Source: Spirochaetaceae bacterium (GTDB lineage: Bacteria > Spirochaetota > Spirochaetia > Treponematales > Breznakiellaceae). From it: a stretch of 12,831 nucleotides of DNA. Location: assembly GCA_031257135.1 (NCBI GenBank), contig JAIRPH010000215.1:1-12831 (forward strand), given 5' to 3'. Below are positions 1 through 7,120 of this stretch, in pieces (position 1 is the first letter of the stretch; each line of letters opens with the position of its first letter). The notes beneath the pieces were generated by a model, which saw only the letters and a list, made by a program, of their open reading frames with translations, searched no databases and had not been told where the DNA came from. The position numbers and the translations under genes were made by a program.

Positions 1-36
1 GCAGGGCGCAGGGCGCAGGGCGCAGGGCGCAGGGCG
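1..36. repeat. Tandem heptamer repeat, (GCAGGGC)x5
   Basis: Five perfect head-to-tail copies of GCAGGGC plus one extra G open the window, so the array may continue upstream. The sequence then degenerates into GTCAAGGGCGG. A 5-bp stem (AGGGC 40-44 with GCCCT 52-56) follows directly. The same heptamer forms the arm of the hairpin at 7098-7115. No coding role is visible. The copy number could vary by slippage. Confidence 0.9.
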
Positions 37-377
37 TCAAGGGCGGAGTCTGCCCTCATCCTAACGGCATGGACGTTATATGGCGTCAGTAAGCGATTCG
101 TTTTTGCTAGGATATACTTTCTACCCATTAGGAGTAACTATATACCGGCCGGCTTGTTTTTTCAACAAAGGATACGCTTTTTTTTAAAAAAAAATTTCGG
201 GGCGGAAAGAATCTTTCAGCGGATACGGCTTCGGTATACGCGGCGGCGGAACAAATACGCTCAGAATCCGGCTATAAGCAAATACGGCTTCAATACAAAA
301 AGGTAATACAAAATGCTAGAAGCCCTCCAAAATATCTCTAGTATCATTATTACGGATAAACGAGGAGATGTTAGGGT
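37..377. other. Intergenic leader upstream of the chemoreceptor
   Basis: No convincing gene lies in these 341 bases. They contain a -10-like TATACT at 113-118 preceded by TTTTTGCTAGGA, which resembles the T-tract plus TGCTAGG seen in front of dapA, but no good -35 was found. A T8A9 homopolymer block lies at 178-194. An imperfect hairpin lies at 219-241 (GCGGATAC with GTATACGC, one mismatch). The sequence GAGGAG at 362-367, 10 bases before the next start codon, is the ribosome binding site of the chemoreceptor gene. If TATACT is the promoter, the chemoreceptor mRNA would carry a leader of about 250 bases. Confidence 0.5.
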
Positions 378-2567
378 ATGAAAATAAAATTCAAAATGAG
401 CTTGCTGGTCATTACTATTCAGATTGCCGTCATATTTGCTCTTTCGGCTATCATGCTGACCCACGCCGCGAAAGCGCAAATGGAAACGAGCAGAGAAAAA
501 CAGGCGTTTCTCGCGAAATATCAAAGCGCAATTATCCAAGACCGGTATAACGGCTATATGCGGGTTATTAAAACCCTTGCGGGAATCTTCTCGGAATATG
601 AAATGGTTGACCGCGAACTGCGGAGACCCCGTTTTCGAGGCAATATCGAAGCGGTTCTCAACTCGGAACCTAATATGGTCGGCATTTTCTCGGTTTGGAA
701 GCCGAATATCCTTGACGACGACGCGGATTATATCGGCGACGAAGGCGCGGCTCCAAATGGACAATTCGCTCCCTTTTATCATCAGTATACCGGAAAAACA
801 GTTCATACCTTCTATCAGGGCTACGCGGAGGCGGTCAAAAATCTCTCGGCTAATCAGACGGTCAGCGGTCCGTTTCCGCAGGTCATCAACGGCAAAGACG
901 CCCTTGTTATCGTCTTTACTTCTCCGGTTCTCAACTATCGGACTCATGAGCCTATCGGCGTCGTGGGCGTGGTTATCGACATCTTCGCGCTGGAAGAGGT
1001 CATCAAGAACACCGTCATGTCCAACTCCGATATTCGATATATGGCGGTGTATACCAATAACGGCGATATCATCGGCAGTTACCATCCTGAACAGGTAGGC
1101 AAAAACATCCGAGACGGCGACCGGATGCTCTTCGCCAAACACATGGACGCCGTCGCGTCGGCAGTCAAGAACGGCAGACTCTTAACCGTTGAAGAACATT
1201 CCAGCGTCCTCAACACAGAACTGACTATTACGGTCGCGCCCTTTACTATCGGTCTTACCGCTCATTCCCCGTGGGCTGTCGGAGTAGGCACGCCGAACAG
1301 CCGGATTCTCAAAGACGTCCGCAGTCTCACGGGGTTTACGGTTATCATGGCGGGAACCGCGCTGATTGTCATGGCGGTTATTATCTTTCTAACCATGTCC
1401 CGGATAACCAAGCCGATTGTGTGCCTTGCGGAGACCTTGAAAGATATTTCTCAGGGCGAAGGAGACCTCACGAAGACCCTTTCCGCTCGCACTAAAGACG
1501 AAATCGGCGATTTGGCGCACTATTTTAACCTCACCCTCGAAAAAATTCGGAATCTGGTGATATCCATCAAACGCCAGAGTACGGCTCTCTTTGAAATCGG
1601 CGGCTCTCTGGCGTCGAACATGACCGAAAGCGCGGCGTCGATTAACCAAATTACCCTGAATATCCGCAGTATCAAGAGCCAAGTCATCAATCAGAGCGCA
1701 GGCGTTACCGAAACTAACGCCACTATGAAACAGATAACCAGCAATATCAACAAGCTCAACAGTCACGTAGCCCAGCAAACCGAAAGCGTCGCGCAATCGT
1801 CGTCCTCCATCGAGGAGATGATTGCGAATATCCAGTCCGTAACTCAGACCCTCGTCAGAAACGCGGAAAACGTAGAAGAACTGATAGAAGCCTCGGAAGC
1901 GGGCAAAAAAGGCTTGCTGGAAGTTTCTGAAGATATTCAGGAAATAGCCAAAGACTCCGAAGGCTTGCTGGAAATCAATAAAGTAATGGAAAATATCGCA
2001 AGCCAGACAAACCTCCTTTCCATGAACGCCGCTATCGAAGCCGCCCACGCAGGAGAAGCGGGAAAAGGCTTCGCGGTAGTCGCCGGAGAAATCCGCAAAC
2101 TGGCTGTTTCCAGCAGTGAACAGTCTAAAACAATCAGCGCGGTACTGAAGAAAATCAAGATTTCCATCGACAAAATAACGGACTCTACCGATAATGTATT
2201 AAACAAATTTGAGGCTATTGATAACAGCGTGAGAACAGTGTCAAAACAGGAGTCAAATATCCGCAGTTCTATGGAAGAACAGGGTCACGGAAGCAAACAG
2301 ATTTTGGAGGCTATCGACAGCCTGAACGACTTAACCAGCCGAGTGAAAAATGGCTCAGAGGAAATGTTGCACGGAAGCCAAGAAATAATCCTCGAAAGCC
2401 GCAATCTCGAAAAGGTCACAATAGAAATTACCAACAGCATGAACGAAATGTCTTCCGGGGCTGATCAGATCAACGCTTCCGTGAGCCGAGTCAGCGAACT
2501 CTGCGGCGAAAATCGGGATACCATCAATACGCTCGTCCGAGAAGTTTCCCGCTTCAAAGTGGAATAG
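378..2567 (+). CDS. Methyl-accepting chemotaxis protein (membrane chemoreceptor)
   Basis: This 729-residue transducer should sense a periplasmic ligand and control the CheA/CheW kinase complex. A membrane segment lies at about residues 8-30. An extracytoplasmic sensor spans roughly 40-310 and has the length and character of a double-Cache domain, including the VGVVIDIFALEEVI region near 200. A second membrane helix lies at about 318-340. A HAMP linker follows at 341-395 (RITKPIVCLAETL, with GDLTKTL and DEIGDLA). The rest is a long coiled-coil signalling domain. Its hairpin tip is conserved near 539-574 (IASQTNLLSMNAAIEAAHAG, then GKGFAVVAGEIRKLA). No C-terminal CheR-tethering pentapeptide is seen. 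The start is supported by GAGGAG 10 bases upstream. The family is certain, but the ligand cannot be read from sequence. recO follows after only 2 bases, so the two are probably co-transcribed. Confidence 0.97.
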   Translation: MKIKFKMSLLVITIQIAVIFALSAIMLTHAAKAQMETSREKQAFLAKYQSAIIQDRYNGYMRVIKTLAGIFSEYEMVDRELRRPRFRGNIEAVLNSEPNMVGIFSVWKPNILDDDADYIGDEGAAPNGQFAPFYHQYTGKTVHTFYQGYAEAVKNLSANQTVSGPFPQVINGKDALVIVFTSPVLNYRTHEPIGVVGVVIDIFALEEVIKNTVMSNSDIRYMAVYTNNGDIIGSYHPEQVGKNIRDGDRMLFAKHMDAVASAVKNGRLLTVEEHSSVLNTELTITVAPFTIGLTAHSPWAVGVGTPNSRILKDVRSLTGFTVIMAGTALIVMAVIIFLTMSRITKPIVCLAETLKDISQGEGDLTKTLSARTKDEIGDLAHYFNLTLEKIRNLVISIKRQSTALFEIGGSLASNMTESAASINQITLNIRSIKSQVINQSAGVTETNATMKQITSNINKLNSHVAQQTESVAQSSSSIEEMIANIQSVTQTLVRNAENVEELIEASEAGKKGLLEVSEDIQEIAKDSEGLLEINKVMENIASQTNLLSMNAAIEAAHAGEAGKGFAVVAGEIRKLAVSSSEQSKTISAVLKKIKISIDKITDSTDNVLNKFEAIDNSVRTVSKQESNIRSSMEEQGHGSKQILEAIDSLNDLTSRVKNGSEEMLHGSQEIILESRNLEKVTIEITNSMNEMSSGADQINASVSRVSELCGENRDTINTLVREVSRFKVE

Positions 2568-2569
2568 CT

Positions 2570-3307
2570 ATGCCCCGGAGCTTCACCTATTCAGCGTTAG
2601 TCCTCAGAGTGCGCCCCTCAGGGGAATCGAATCGGGAAGCGTGGTTCTTAACCGCCGAAGAAGGCATCCTCAAAGCCACGGTCTTCGGCGGACCGAAAAG
2701 CAGGCTCCGGGCGTATATCGCGCCCTATCATCAAGGAACCCTCTGGCTCTACCGAGACCCGGTTCGGGACGCCGGAAAAGTGACGGATTTCGACGTACAA
2801 AGCTGGCGTCCGGGCATCCGGGAACGGTACGAGCGGGCGAATACCGCAAGCTCCCTAATCGAAACCATGCTCGCCTCCCACGCCGGCGGAGGCAGTTGGA
2901 CCGAAGCGATGAGGCTCGCCGGGCAAGCCTTAGACGCCTTAGACTACGCGGACCCGGCATATTGCGTCAGAATTCTGGTGCATTTTTTATGGAACTGGAT
3001 TGACGTATTAGGGCTTAGACAGGATATTCTGCGATGTCCCGCCTGCGCCGGCGAATCCGGAGTATTATTATTCAACAGCCAAGAAGGAACCTTGCGGTGT
3101 CCCGCCTGCGCCGGAACGCCTGCGCCGCTGATCCCTATATGCCTCGGCGCGCGGCGGTGGCTTACCGCGGCCGGCGATATGAACCCAGCCCTCCTGAACC
3201 GATATACCCTTGACGGAGCCTCGCTTCTGCAAGCGAAAACGCTGGTCACCGGACTCATGTCTTGTATTCTGGGAAAACGGCTGGAAAGCTGGGACAGCGG
3301 CGGCTAA
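2570..3307 (+). CDS. recO: DNA repair protein RecO
   Basis: RecO, 245 residues, works in the RecF(O)R pathway. In that family it binds single-stranded DNA and SSB, anneals complementary strands and helps load RecA at gaps. The N-terminal ~80 residues fit the family OB fold (YSALVLRVRPSGESNREAWF, then FGGPKSRLRAYIAPYH). The helical C-terminal half carries a four-cysteine zinc site, CPAC at 156-159 and CPAC at 177-180. The length is typical. ATG lies 2 bases after the chemoreceptor stop and has no good Shine-Dalgarno, so translational coupling is likely. This neighbour is odd, because recO usually sits beside era or other housekeeping genes. The stop codon overlaps that of the convergent PrsW-like gene. 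Confidence 0.9.
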   Translation: MPRSFTYSALVLRVRPSGESNREAWFLTAEEGILKATVFGGPKSRLRAYIAPYHQGTLWLYRDPVRDAGKVTDFDVQSWRPGIRERYERANTASSLIETMLASHAGGGSWTEAMRLAGQALDALDYADPAYCVRILVHFLWNWIDVLGLRQDILRCPACAGESGVLLFNSQEGTLRCPACAGTPAPLIPICLGARRWLTAAGDMNPALLNRYTLDGASLLQAKTLVTGLMSCILGKRLESWDSGG

Positions 3308-3981
3308 GGCTTCCTGATAACTTGAATCGAAGAAACTAAGGACAATACGGCTATGAGGACAGAGAAGATTCGGGGAATTCCGGGACTGATAACCATAAGG
3401 TTATACATACCGTGGATGGCGACCGCGGAAAGGAATCTGCCTGCGCTTCGTATCGGCATATACTTGAACATGATCGCTCCTATGCCTACTCTCGCGCCGC
3501 AGGCGCCGTGTAACGGAGTAGCCGTAAACGCCCGAAGCAGAGCGACCGCGACGTTGCCGGCTCCATACGACGCGGTTTCGATGATGCCGAAGCCCAGCCC
3601 CGCGATTAACCCCGTAGCCGCGCCGAAGGATATAAGCTGAGACTCATCCAGATCGGAACGGTTCCGCAGAGAACGGCCCAACCGGAAAAACAGCCCTAAC
3701 GCCAGCAGACGTCCGGCTTCTTCGGTTAAGGCAATCTGGATAAAAATCGTAAAAAACTGGATTCCGGTTACGGCTTCCTCTAATACCTGCCGGTAATTCG
3801 CGGCTATATAAAAAAAGAAGGTCTGCAACAGTCCGGCGATCAGGAGGGAAACCGCGCCGGTTACGAGAGATAATACAAACCACAGCGTAGATATATCTTG
3901 AGACCGAAGCCACACATATACCGGCAAAACCGGCAGAGCGGCAATGAGAATCAGCAGTAATAGCACCCATAATCCTGACAT
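3304..3981 (-). CDS. PrsW-like intramembrane metalloprotease (M82/CPBP-like)
   Basis: This is a 225-residue polytopic membrane protein with about seven hydrophobic segments (near 4-24, 33-58, 75-100, 118-136, 142-155, 160-172 and 203-220). It carries the family's scattered polar motifs inside or beside membrane helices: TEEAGR at 86-91 (paired Glu), FGIIETASY at 131-139, TPLHGA at 155-160 and IHGMYN at 189-194. In PrsW-type proteases such Glu and His residues bind the catalytic metal, and Bacillus PrsW cleaves an anti-sigma factor. The substrate here is unknown. No anti-sigma or sigma gene is adjacent. A perfect TATAAT ends 7 bases before the ATG and there is no Shine-Dalgarno, so the mRNA may be leaderless. 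Confidence 0.85.
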   Translation of the reverse strand: MSGLWVLLLLILIAALPVLPVYVWLRSQDISTLWFVLSLVTGAVSLLIAGLLQTFFFYIAANYRQVLEEAVTGIQFFTIFIQIALTEEAGRLLALGLFFRLGRSLRNRSDLDESQLISFGAATGLIAGLGFGIIETASYGAGNVAVALLRAFTATPLHGACGARVGIGAIMFKYMPIRSAGRFLSAVAIHGMYNLMVISPGIPRIFSVLIAVLSLVSSIQVIRKP

Positions 3982-3988
3982 ATCTAGT

Positions 3989-3994
3989 ATTATA
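3989..3994 (-). promoter_or_regulatory. -10 element of the PrsW-like gene
   Basis: Read on the minus strand this is a perfect TATAAT. Seven bases separate it from the ATG at 3981, so the expected transcription start falls on or just before the start codon. The -35 position 17 bases upstream (TTATAT) is weak. Confidence 0.55.
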
Positions 3995-4007
3995 CCGCGT
4001 ATTCAGA

Positions 4008-4013
4008 TAAAAT
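4008..4013 (+). promoter_or_regulatory. -10 element of shikimate kinase gene
   Basis: TAAAAT, five of six matches to TATAAT, is followed by 7 bases and then the ATG at 4021. This mirrors the spacing of the divergent gene. No clear -35 is seen and there is no Shine-Dalgarno, so a leaderless transcript is suggested. Confidence 0.4.
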
Positions 4014-4020
4014 ATAAGAT

Positions 4021-4539
4021 ATGGACAGTATACTCCTTACCGGTCCGAAACACGCGGGAAAAACAAGCGTAGGCCGGGAGCTTGCGTGGTTGTCGGGAGT
4101 GAATTTTACCGATCTGGACGAACTGGTTGAACAGCAAACCGGGAAAACTCCTCGGGCTTTGTATAAAGAATGTCCGGAACGGTTCAGGCGCGCTGAAGCG
4201 CAGGCGTTGGAATATCTGCTTGCGGATATTCAGGAGCGCATCGTCGCGGCCGGCGGAGGGATCGTCGATAACGAAACCGCGCTGAATCTGCTGAAAAAGG
4301 CTGAAACAATCCGCATCGTATACCTTGAGGTTTCCCCGGAAACCGCCTGGAACCGGATTCTCGCCGCGGGACCTCTGCCGCCGTTCCTCGATACGCCGAA
4401 CCCCCGGGAAACCCATGAACGCCTGCATCAGCGGCGGGGAGCGGCGTACAAGGCGTTGGCTCATATCACGATTCCCGCGGAAGCCGGCGACCCGGCCGCG
4501 CTTGCCCAGCATATCGCCGCGGCTCTGAGACGCCCTTGA
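4021..4539 (+). CDS. aroK: Shikimate kinase
   Basis: A P-loop kinase of 172 residues that should transfer the ATP gamma-phosphate to shikimate (3-phosphoshikimate), the fifth step of the chorismate pathway, in the cytoplasm. The Walker A loop is GPKHAGKT at 8-15. Shikimate-binding signatures follow: DLD at 31-33, RFRRAE around 54-59 with the conserved Arg, and AGGGIV at 77-82. A lid region with PPFLDTPNP lies at 120-128, and the adenine-side RRGAAY at 138-143. Length matches AroK/AroL. No other shikimate gene is adjacent. The gene may be monocistronic, since argR appears to have its own promoter overlapping this stop codon. The symbol aroK rather than aroL is by convention. Confidence 0.92.
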   Translation: MDSILLTGPKHAGKTSVGRELAWLSGVNFTDLDELVEQQTGKTPRALYKECPERFRRAEAQALEYLLADIQERIVAAGGGIVDNETALNLLKKAETIRIVYLEVSPETAWNRILAAGPLPPFLDTPNPRETHERLHQRRGAAYKALAHITIPAEAGDPAALAQHIAAALRRP

Positions 4540-4564
4540 AAAAAAGCCTGAATCAGGGTATCCT
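4536..4564 (+). promoter_or_regulatory. argR promoter (TTGAAA-17-TATCCT)
   Basis: TTGAAA (4536-4541, five of six to the -35 consensus) and TATCCT (4559-4564) are separated by exactly 17 bases. The -35 overlaps the shikimate kinase stop codon. The -10 ends 6 bases before the GTG at 4571, which places the expected transcription start at or next to the start codon. Confidence 0.6.
4547..4557. promoter_or_regulatory. Possible operator in the argR promoter spacer
   Basis: CCTGAATCAGG is a perfect 5-bp inverted repeat around one base, placed between the -35 and -10. It contains TGAAT, the conserved half of ARG boxes. A repressor bound here would block polymerase, so ArgR autoregulation is a reasonable guess. 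It is shorter than a full 18-bp ARG box. Confidence 0.35.
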
Positions 4565-4570
4565 CAGTCC

Positions 4571-5035
4571 GTGAAAGAACGATTAGCTCGTTTGGAAGCT
4601 GTCCGAAAATTGATAAAAACTTACCGCATAGAGTCCCAAGACGCGCTGTTGGGGCGGTTGCAGGAAGAAGGCTTCGCCGTTACTCAGGCAACCCTCTCGC
4701 GGGACTTAAAATTCCTCAAAGTCGGTAAAATCTCCGACGGGCAAAACGGATACGCCTATACTCTCCCAGATACTGAAACTCAGGAATCAGATCGGATTTA
4801 TGATTTTCTCCGAGGCTATGTGTCTATCGAATGGTCCGGCAACATGGTCGTAATCAAAACCTATTCAGGACATACCGATTCAGTGGCTCTCGCGCTGGAC
4901 GATATGCGCCTAAAGGAAGTGCTGGGAACCATTGCAGGCAGAGATAATACGGTGTTTGTGTGCCTCCGGGAAGGCGTAAGCGGAAAGGATTTTCTGAACC
5001 ATATAAAAGAACAAATCCCTGAACTGGAACTATAA
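4571..5035 (+). CDS. argR: Arginine repressor ArgR
   Basis: A 154-residue regulator of arginine metabolism that in this family acts as a hexamer with L-arginine as co-effector. The N-terminal winged helix (1-65) includes the recognition region QATLSRDLKFL at 39-49 with the conserved SRDL. The C-terminal oligomerisation and arginine-binding domain covers about 78-154, with GTIAGRDNTVFV at 119-130. In Escherichia coli the matching loop is GTIAGDD, whose first Asp contacts arginine. Here that position is Arg, so ligand response could differ. The start is GTG. No strong Shine-Dalgarno is present (only AGGG, 12 bases away), and the promoter -10 is 6 bases upstream. No arginine biosynthesis gene is in the window. 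pgi begins 32 bases later. Confidence 0.92.
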   Translation: MKERLARLEAVRKLIKTYRIESQDALLGRLQEEGFAVTQATLSRDLKFLKVGKISDGQNGYAYTLPDTETQESDRIYDFLRGYVSIEWSGNMVVIKTYSGHTDSVALALDDMRLKEVLGTIAGRDNTVFVCLREGVSGKDFLNHIKEQIPELEL

Positions 5036-5057
5036 CCGGAAACAGGAGATTAATATT

Positions 5058-5063
5058 AGGGGG
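5058..5063 (+). promoter_or_regulatory. Ribosome binding site that fixes the pgi GTG start
   Basis: AGGGGG lies 4 bases before GTG (5068). An ATG two bases earlier (5066) reads ATG-TGA and is immediately terminated, so GTG is the usable start. Confidence 0.6.
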
Positions 5064-5067
5064 TTAT

Positions 5068-6648
5068 GTGAACTATCTTGACTTAGATAAAACCGAGGCC
5101 TATAAGACCTTGCGGGCTTTAGGGTCAAAGGCAAAAGCCTTTGATTTCGCTTCTCTCCTCACAGCGGAGCGGGTGAAAAACAGCGCGGTCCAGATGTCCG
5201 AAGGGCTGACGTACGCGTGGGCGACAAAGCCGGTGGATGATCCAATACTGGCGGCTCTTCAGGCTCTAGCCGATGAACAGGAGCTTATTGAAAAATATAA
5301 GTCCATCCTCAACGGGGAAACCATGAACCCCGGAGAAAACCGGAAGGTCTTGCATCACCTGTTGCGGGGGCAATTGGGAAAACCGGTAATCCATGACGGA
5401 AAGGACCTGGGAGCGTTTTACCGGCAAGAGCTGGAGCGGTTTGCAGGATTTGCCGGAGACGTGCATAGCGGCAAACTGCGGGGAACCGGAGGCAAGCCCT
5501 TTTCTACGGCGGTTCAGATAGGCATCGGCGGCTCTGATTTAGGACCTCGCGCGTTGTATCTTGCCCTTGAAAACTGGGCTGAGGCGGAAGGCAGGCGTAA
5601 ACTCCGGGCGGAGTTTATCTCCAACGTCGATCCTGACGACGCGTCCCGGGTCGCCGCGTCCGCGCCGTTAGGGGAAACCCTATTCATCCTCGTTTCCAAG
5701 AGCGGGACCACTCAGGAAACCCTCGCGAACGAGCTTTTCATCAAGGACAAGCTGGTTAAGGCGGGGCTTGAACCGAGCAAGCATATCGTAGCGGTTACGA
5801 GTGAAACCAGCCCGCTGGCTCATAATCCGGCTTATCTGGATTCTTTTTATATCGACGATTTCATCGGAGGGCGTTATTCTTCCACTTCCGGCGTCGGAGG
5901 CGTTATCCTTTCCCTCGCTTTCGGTCCTGAAACGTTCAAAGACTTGCTGGCAGGCGCTCACGAAGCGGACAAGCAGGCTCTGGAACCTAAGATAGTAAAG
6001 AACGCGGCTCTGCTGGACGCGCTTATCGGCGTGTGGGAGCGGAATGTGCTGGGCTACCCTTATACCGCTATCCTGCCCTACAGTCAAGCTCTTTCCCGCT
6101 TCCCGGCGCATCTCCAACAGCTTGACATGGAATCTAACGGCAAACGGGTAAACCGGAACGGACAGCCGGTGTCCTATTCCACCGGTCCCGTGGTCTTCGG
6201 AGAGCCGGGAACCAACGGACAACATTCGTTTTATCAGCTTCTCCATCAAGGCACGGACGTTGTTCCGCTCCAGTTCATCGGCTTCGCCGAGAGCCAGCGG
6301 GGAGACGACGTTACCGTAGACGCCTCGACAAGCCAGACCAAGCTCAAAGCGAACCTCGCGGCGCAGATTGTGGCGTTTGCTAAGGGCAAAGCCGACGCTA
6401 ACCGAAACAAAGAGTTCCTCGGGGGGCGTCCTTCAAGCCTCATCTACGGCAAACGGCTCACCCCCAAAGCTCTGGGCGCGCTCCTCGCCCACTTTGAGAA
6501 TAAGGTCATGTTTCAAGGCTTGGTATGGAACCTCAACAGCTTCGACCAAGAAGGAGTTCAGCTCGGCAAGGTTCTCACCAAGAAGGCGCTTTCCGGCAAT
6601 TCCGGCGATCCCGCGCTGGACGCCTACTGCGCGTTGCTAGGCGTATAG
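5068..6648 (+). CDS. pgi: Glucose-6-phosphate isomerase
   Basis: This 526-residue enzyme interconverts glucose 6-phosphate and fructose 6-phosphate in glycolysis and gluconeogenesis. It has the length of the long bacterial/eukaryotic Pgi group. Sugar-phosphate (SIS) motifs are GIGGSDLGPRAL at 152-163 and SKSGTTQET at 210-218. The first family signature region, GGRYSSTSGVGG, lies at 267-278. Catalytic Glu is E355 in DMESNGK, catalytic His is H386 in NGQHSFYQLLHQG, and Lys is K501 in the second signature NSFDQEGVQLGK at 490-501. All catalytic residues are present, so it should be active. It follows argR by 32 bases and could be partly read through from it. A strong hairpin lies 8 bases after the stop. 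Confidence 0.97.
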   Translation: MNYLDLDKTEAYKTLRALGSKAKAFDFASLLTAERVKNSAVQMSEGLTYAWATKPVDDPILAALQALADEQELIEKYKSILNGETMNPGENRKVLHHLLRGQLGKPVIHDGKDLGAFYRQELERFAGFAGDVHSGKLRGTGGKPFSTAVQIGIGGSDLGPRALYLALENWAEAEGRRKLRAEFISNVDPDDASRVAASAPLGETLFILVSKSGTTQETLANELFIKDKLVKAGLEPSKHIVAVTSETSPLAHNPAYLDSFYIDDFIGGRYSSTSGVGGVILSLAFGPETFKDLLAGAHEADKQALEPKIVKNAALLDALIGVWERNVLGYPYTAILPYSQALSRFPAHLQQLDMESNGKRVNRNGQPVSYSTGPVVFGEPGTNGQHSFYQLLHQGTDVVPLQFIGFAESQRGDDVTVDASTSQTKLKANLAAQIVAFAKGKADANRNKEFLGGRPSSLIYGKRLTPKALGALLAHFENKVMFQGLVWNLNSFDQEGVQLGKVLTKKALSGNSGDPALDAYCALLGV

Positions 6649-6655
6649 TCCCGCA

Positions 6656-6688
6656 GACTCTGCCGAAGGCACGCCTTCGGACAGAGTC
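6656..6688 (+). terminator. Hairpin downstream of pgi
   Basis: GACTCTGCCGAAGGC (6656-6670) pairs with GCCTTCGG-A-CAGAGTC (6673-6688), giving a 15-bp stem with one bulged A and a 2-base loop. No T-run follows, so it is either a rho-assisted or bidirectional terminator or an mRNA-stabilising or repeated intergenic hairpin. Confidence 0.5.
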
Positions 6689-6781
6689 CTTGACACAAAG
6701 CAGGCGCGCTCAACAAAGTTTCGATTATTCGTTGGATTTCATAAAACCTTTATTAGGCGTAGCCGATATGGTTTAACACCT

Positions 6782-6793
6782 GCGGCTTGCCGC
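6782..6793. repeat. Short palindrome, possible IS left-end hairpin
   Basis: GCGGC-TT-GCCGC lies 27 bases before the dead tnpA start. IS200/IS605 elements have subterminal hairpins at both ends, so this may be the left-end one. The element boundary cannot be fixed from one copy. Confidence 0.3.
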
Positions 6794-6814
6794 GGCTGAA
6801 AGTAAGAGTATACT
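6787..6814 (+). promoter_or_regulatory. Promoter of the tnpA remnant
   Basis: TTGCCG (6787-6792), a 16-base spacer and TATACT (6809-6814) end 6 bases before the remnant's ATG. The -35 overlaps the palindrome at 6782-6793. Confidence 0.4.
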
Positions 6815-6820
6815 AGAAGG

Positions 6821-7084
6821 ATGAACGAGATCATCCGGAAAGAACATAATGTGAGTACGCTGATGTATCATAAGGAAAATATTTGAAGCATATTCTGAAG
6901 TAAGGAAGATGCTATGGGCGGAGAATTTTGGACGAGAAGATATTATGTGGGGACAGTAGGCGAACACGGGAATGAACAGGTAATACAACAATAAGTCAAG
7001 AACCAAGGACGGAATCCAGATGAGTACCAGAAAATACATGAAGGGAAACAACTTGAGTTGTTTCCTTATCAAAATAAAACATGA
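6821..7084 (+). pseudogene. tnpA: Decayed IS200/IS605-family TnpA (Y1/HUH transposase)
   Basis: Three lesions are readable. The start, MNEIIRKEHNVSTLMYH (6821-6871), is a typical IS200 TnpA N-terminus. It jumps to RKIFEAYSEVRKMLW (6873-6917) in another frame, with roughly 60 or more family residues missing, including the HUH metal site. One G is missing from the Trp-Gly-Gly codons near 6917, moving the frame again to GGEFW, then YYVGTVGEHGNE. A TAA stop (in QQ-stop-VKNQG) replaces the expected Tyr before the helix of the catalytic tyrosine region, and the frame ends in YQKIHEGKQLELF and a TGA at 7082. An intact family member has about 140-150 residues. It cannot make an active single-strand transposase. 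Confidence 0.88.
7044..7065. repeat. Perfect palindrome within the tnpA tail
   Basis: Ten-base arms GGAAACAACT and AGTTGTTTCC flank a TG loop, within the codons for GKQLELF. No T-run follows. It could be an end hairpin of the element or a weak terminator. Confidence 0.5.
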
Positions 7085-7097
7085 AGGTTAAAGATAC

Positions 7098-7115
7098 CGC
7101 AGGGCTTGCCCTGCG
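7098..7115 (-). terminator. Hairpin after the 1241-residue gene
   Basis: CGCAGGGC-TT-GCCCTGCG is a perfect 8-bp GC-rich stem. It lies 5 bases beyond the stop codon of the large minus-strand gene and is followed on that strand by GTATCTTT. It is probably the gene's terminator, though the U-tract is poor. Its arm is the GCAGGGC heptamer seen in tandem at the window start. Confidence 0.5.
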
Positions 7116-7120
7116 ATTCT

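Noticed and set aside
1..36. Heptamer array considered as CRISPR
   Set aside because: There are no spacers. The units are contiguous 7-base repeats.
127..308. Stop-free frame with no ATG (only ATT/TTG starts) in the leader before the chemoreceptor
   Set aside because: Its product is low-complexity, runs through the T8A9 tract, and has no usual start or recognisable motif. It is probably chance.
261..1142. Minus-strand frame of 293 codons over the chemoreceptor start
   Set aside because: It lies antisense to the well-supported sensor domain. The translation is unlike any known family.
6690..6718. Perfect TTGACA after the pgi hairpin, considered as a promoter
   Set aside because: The sequence 17 bases downstream (ACAAAG) is not a -10, and no gene follows at a fitting distance.
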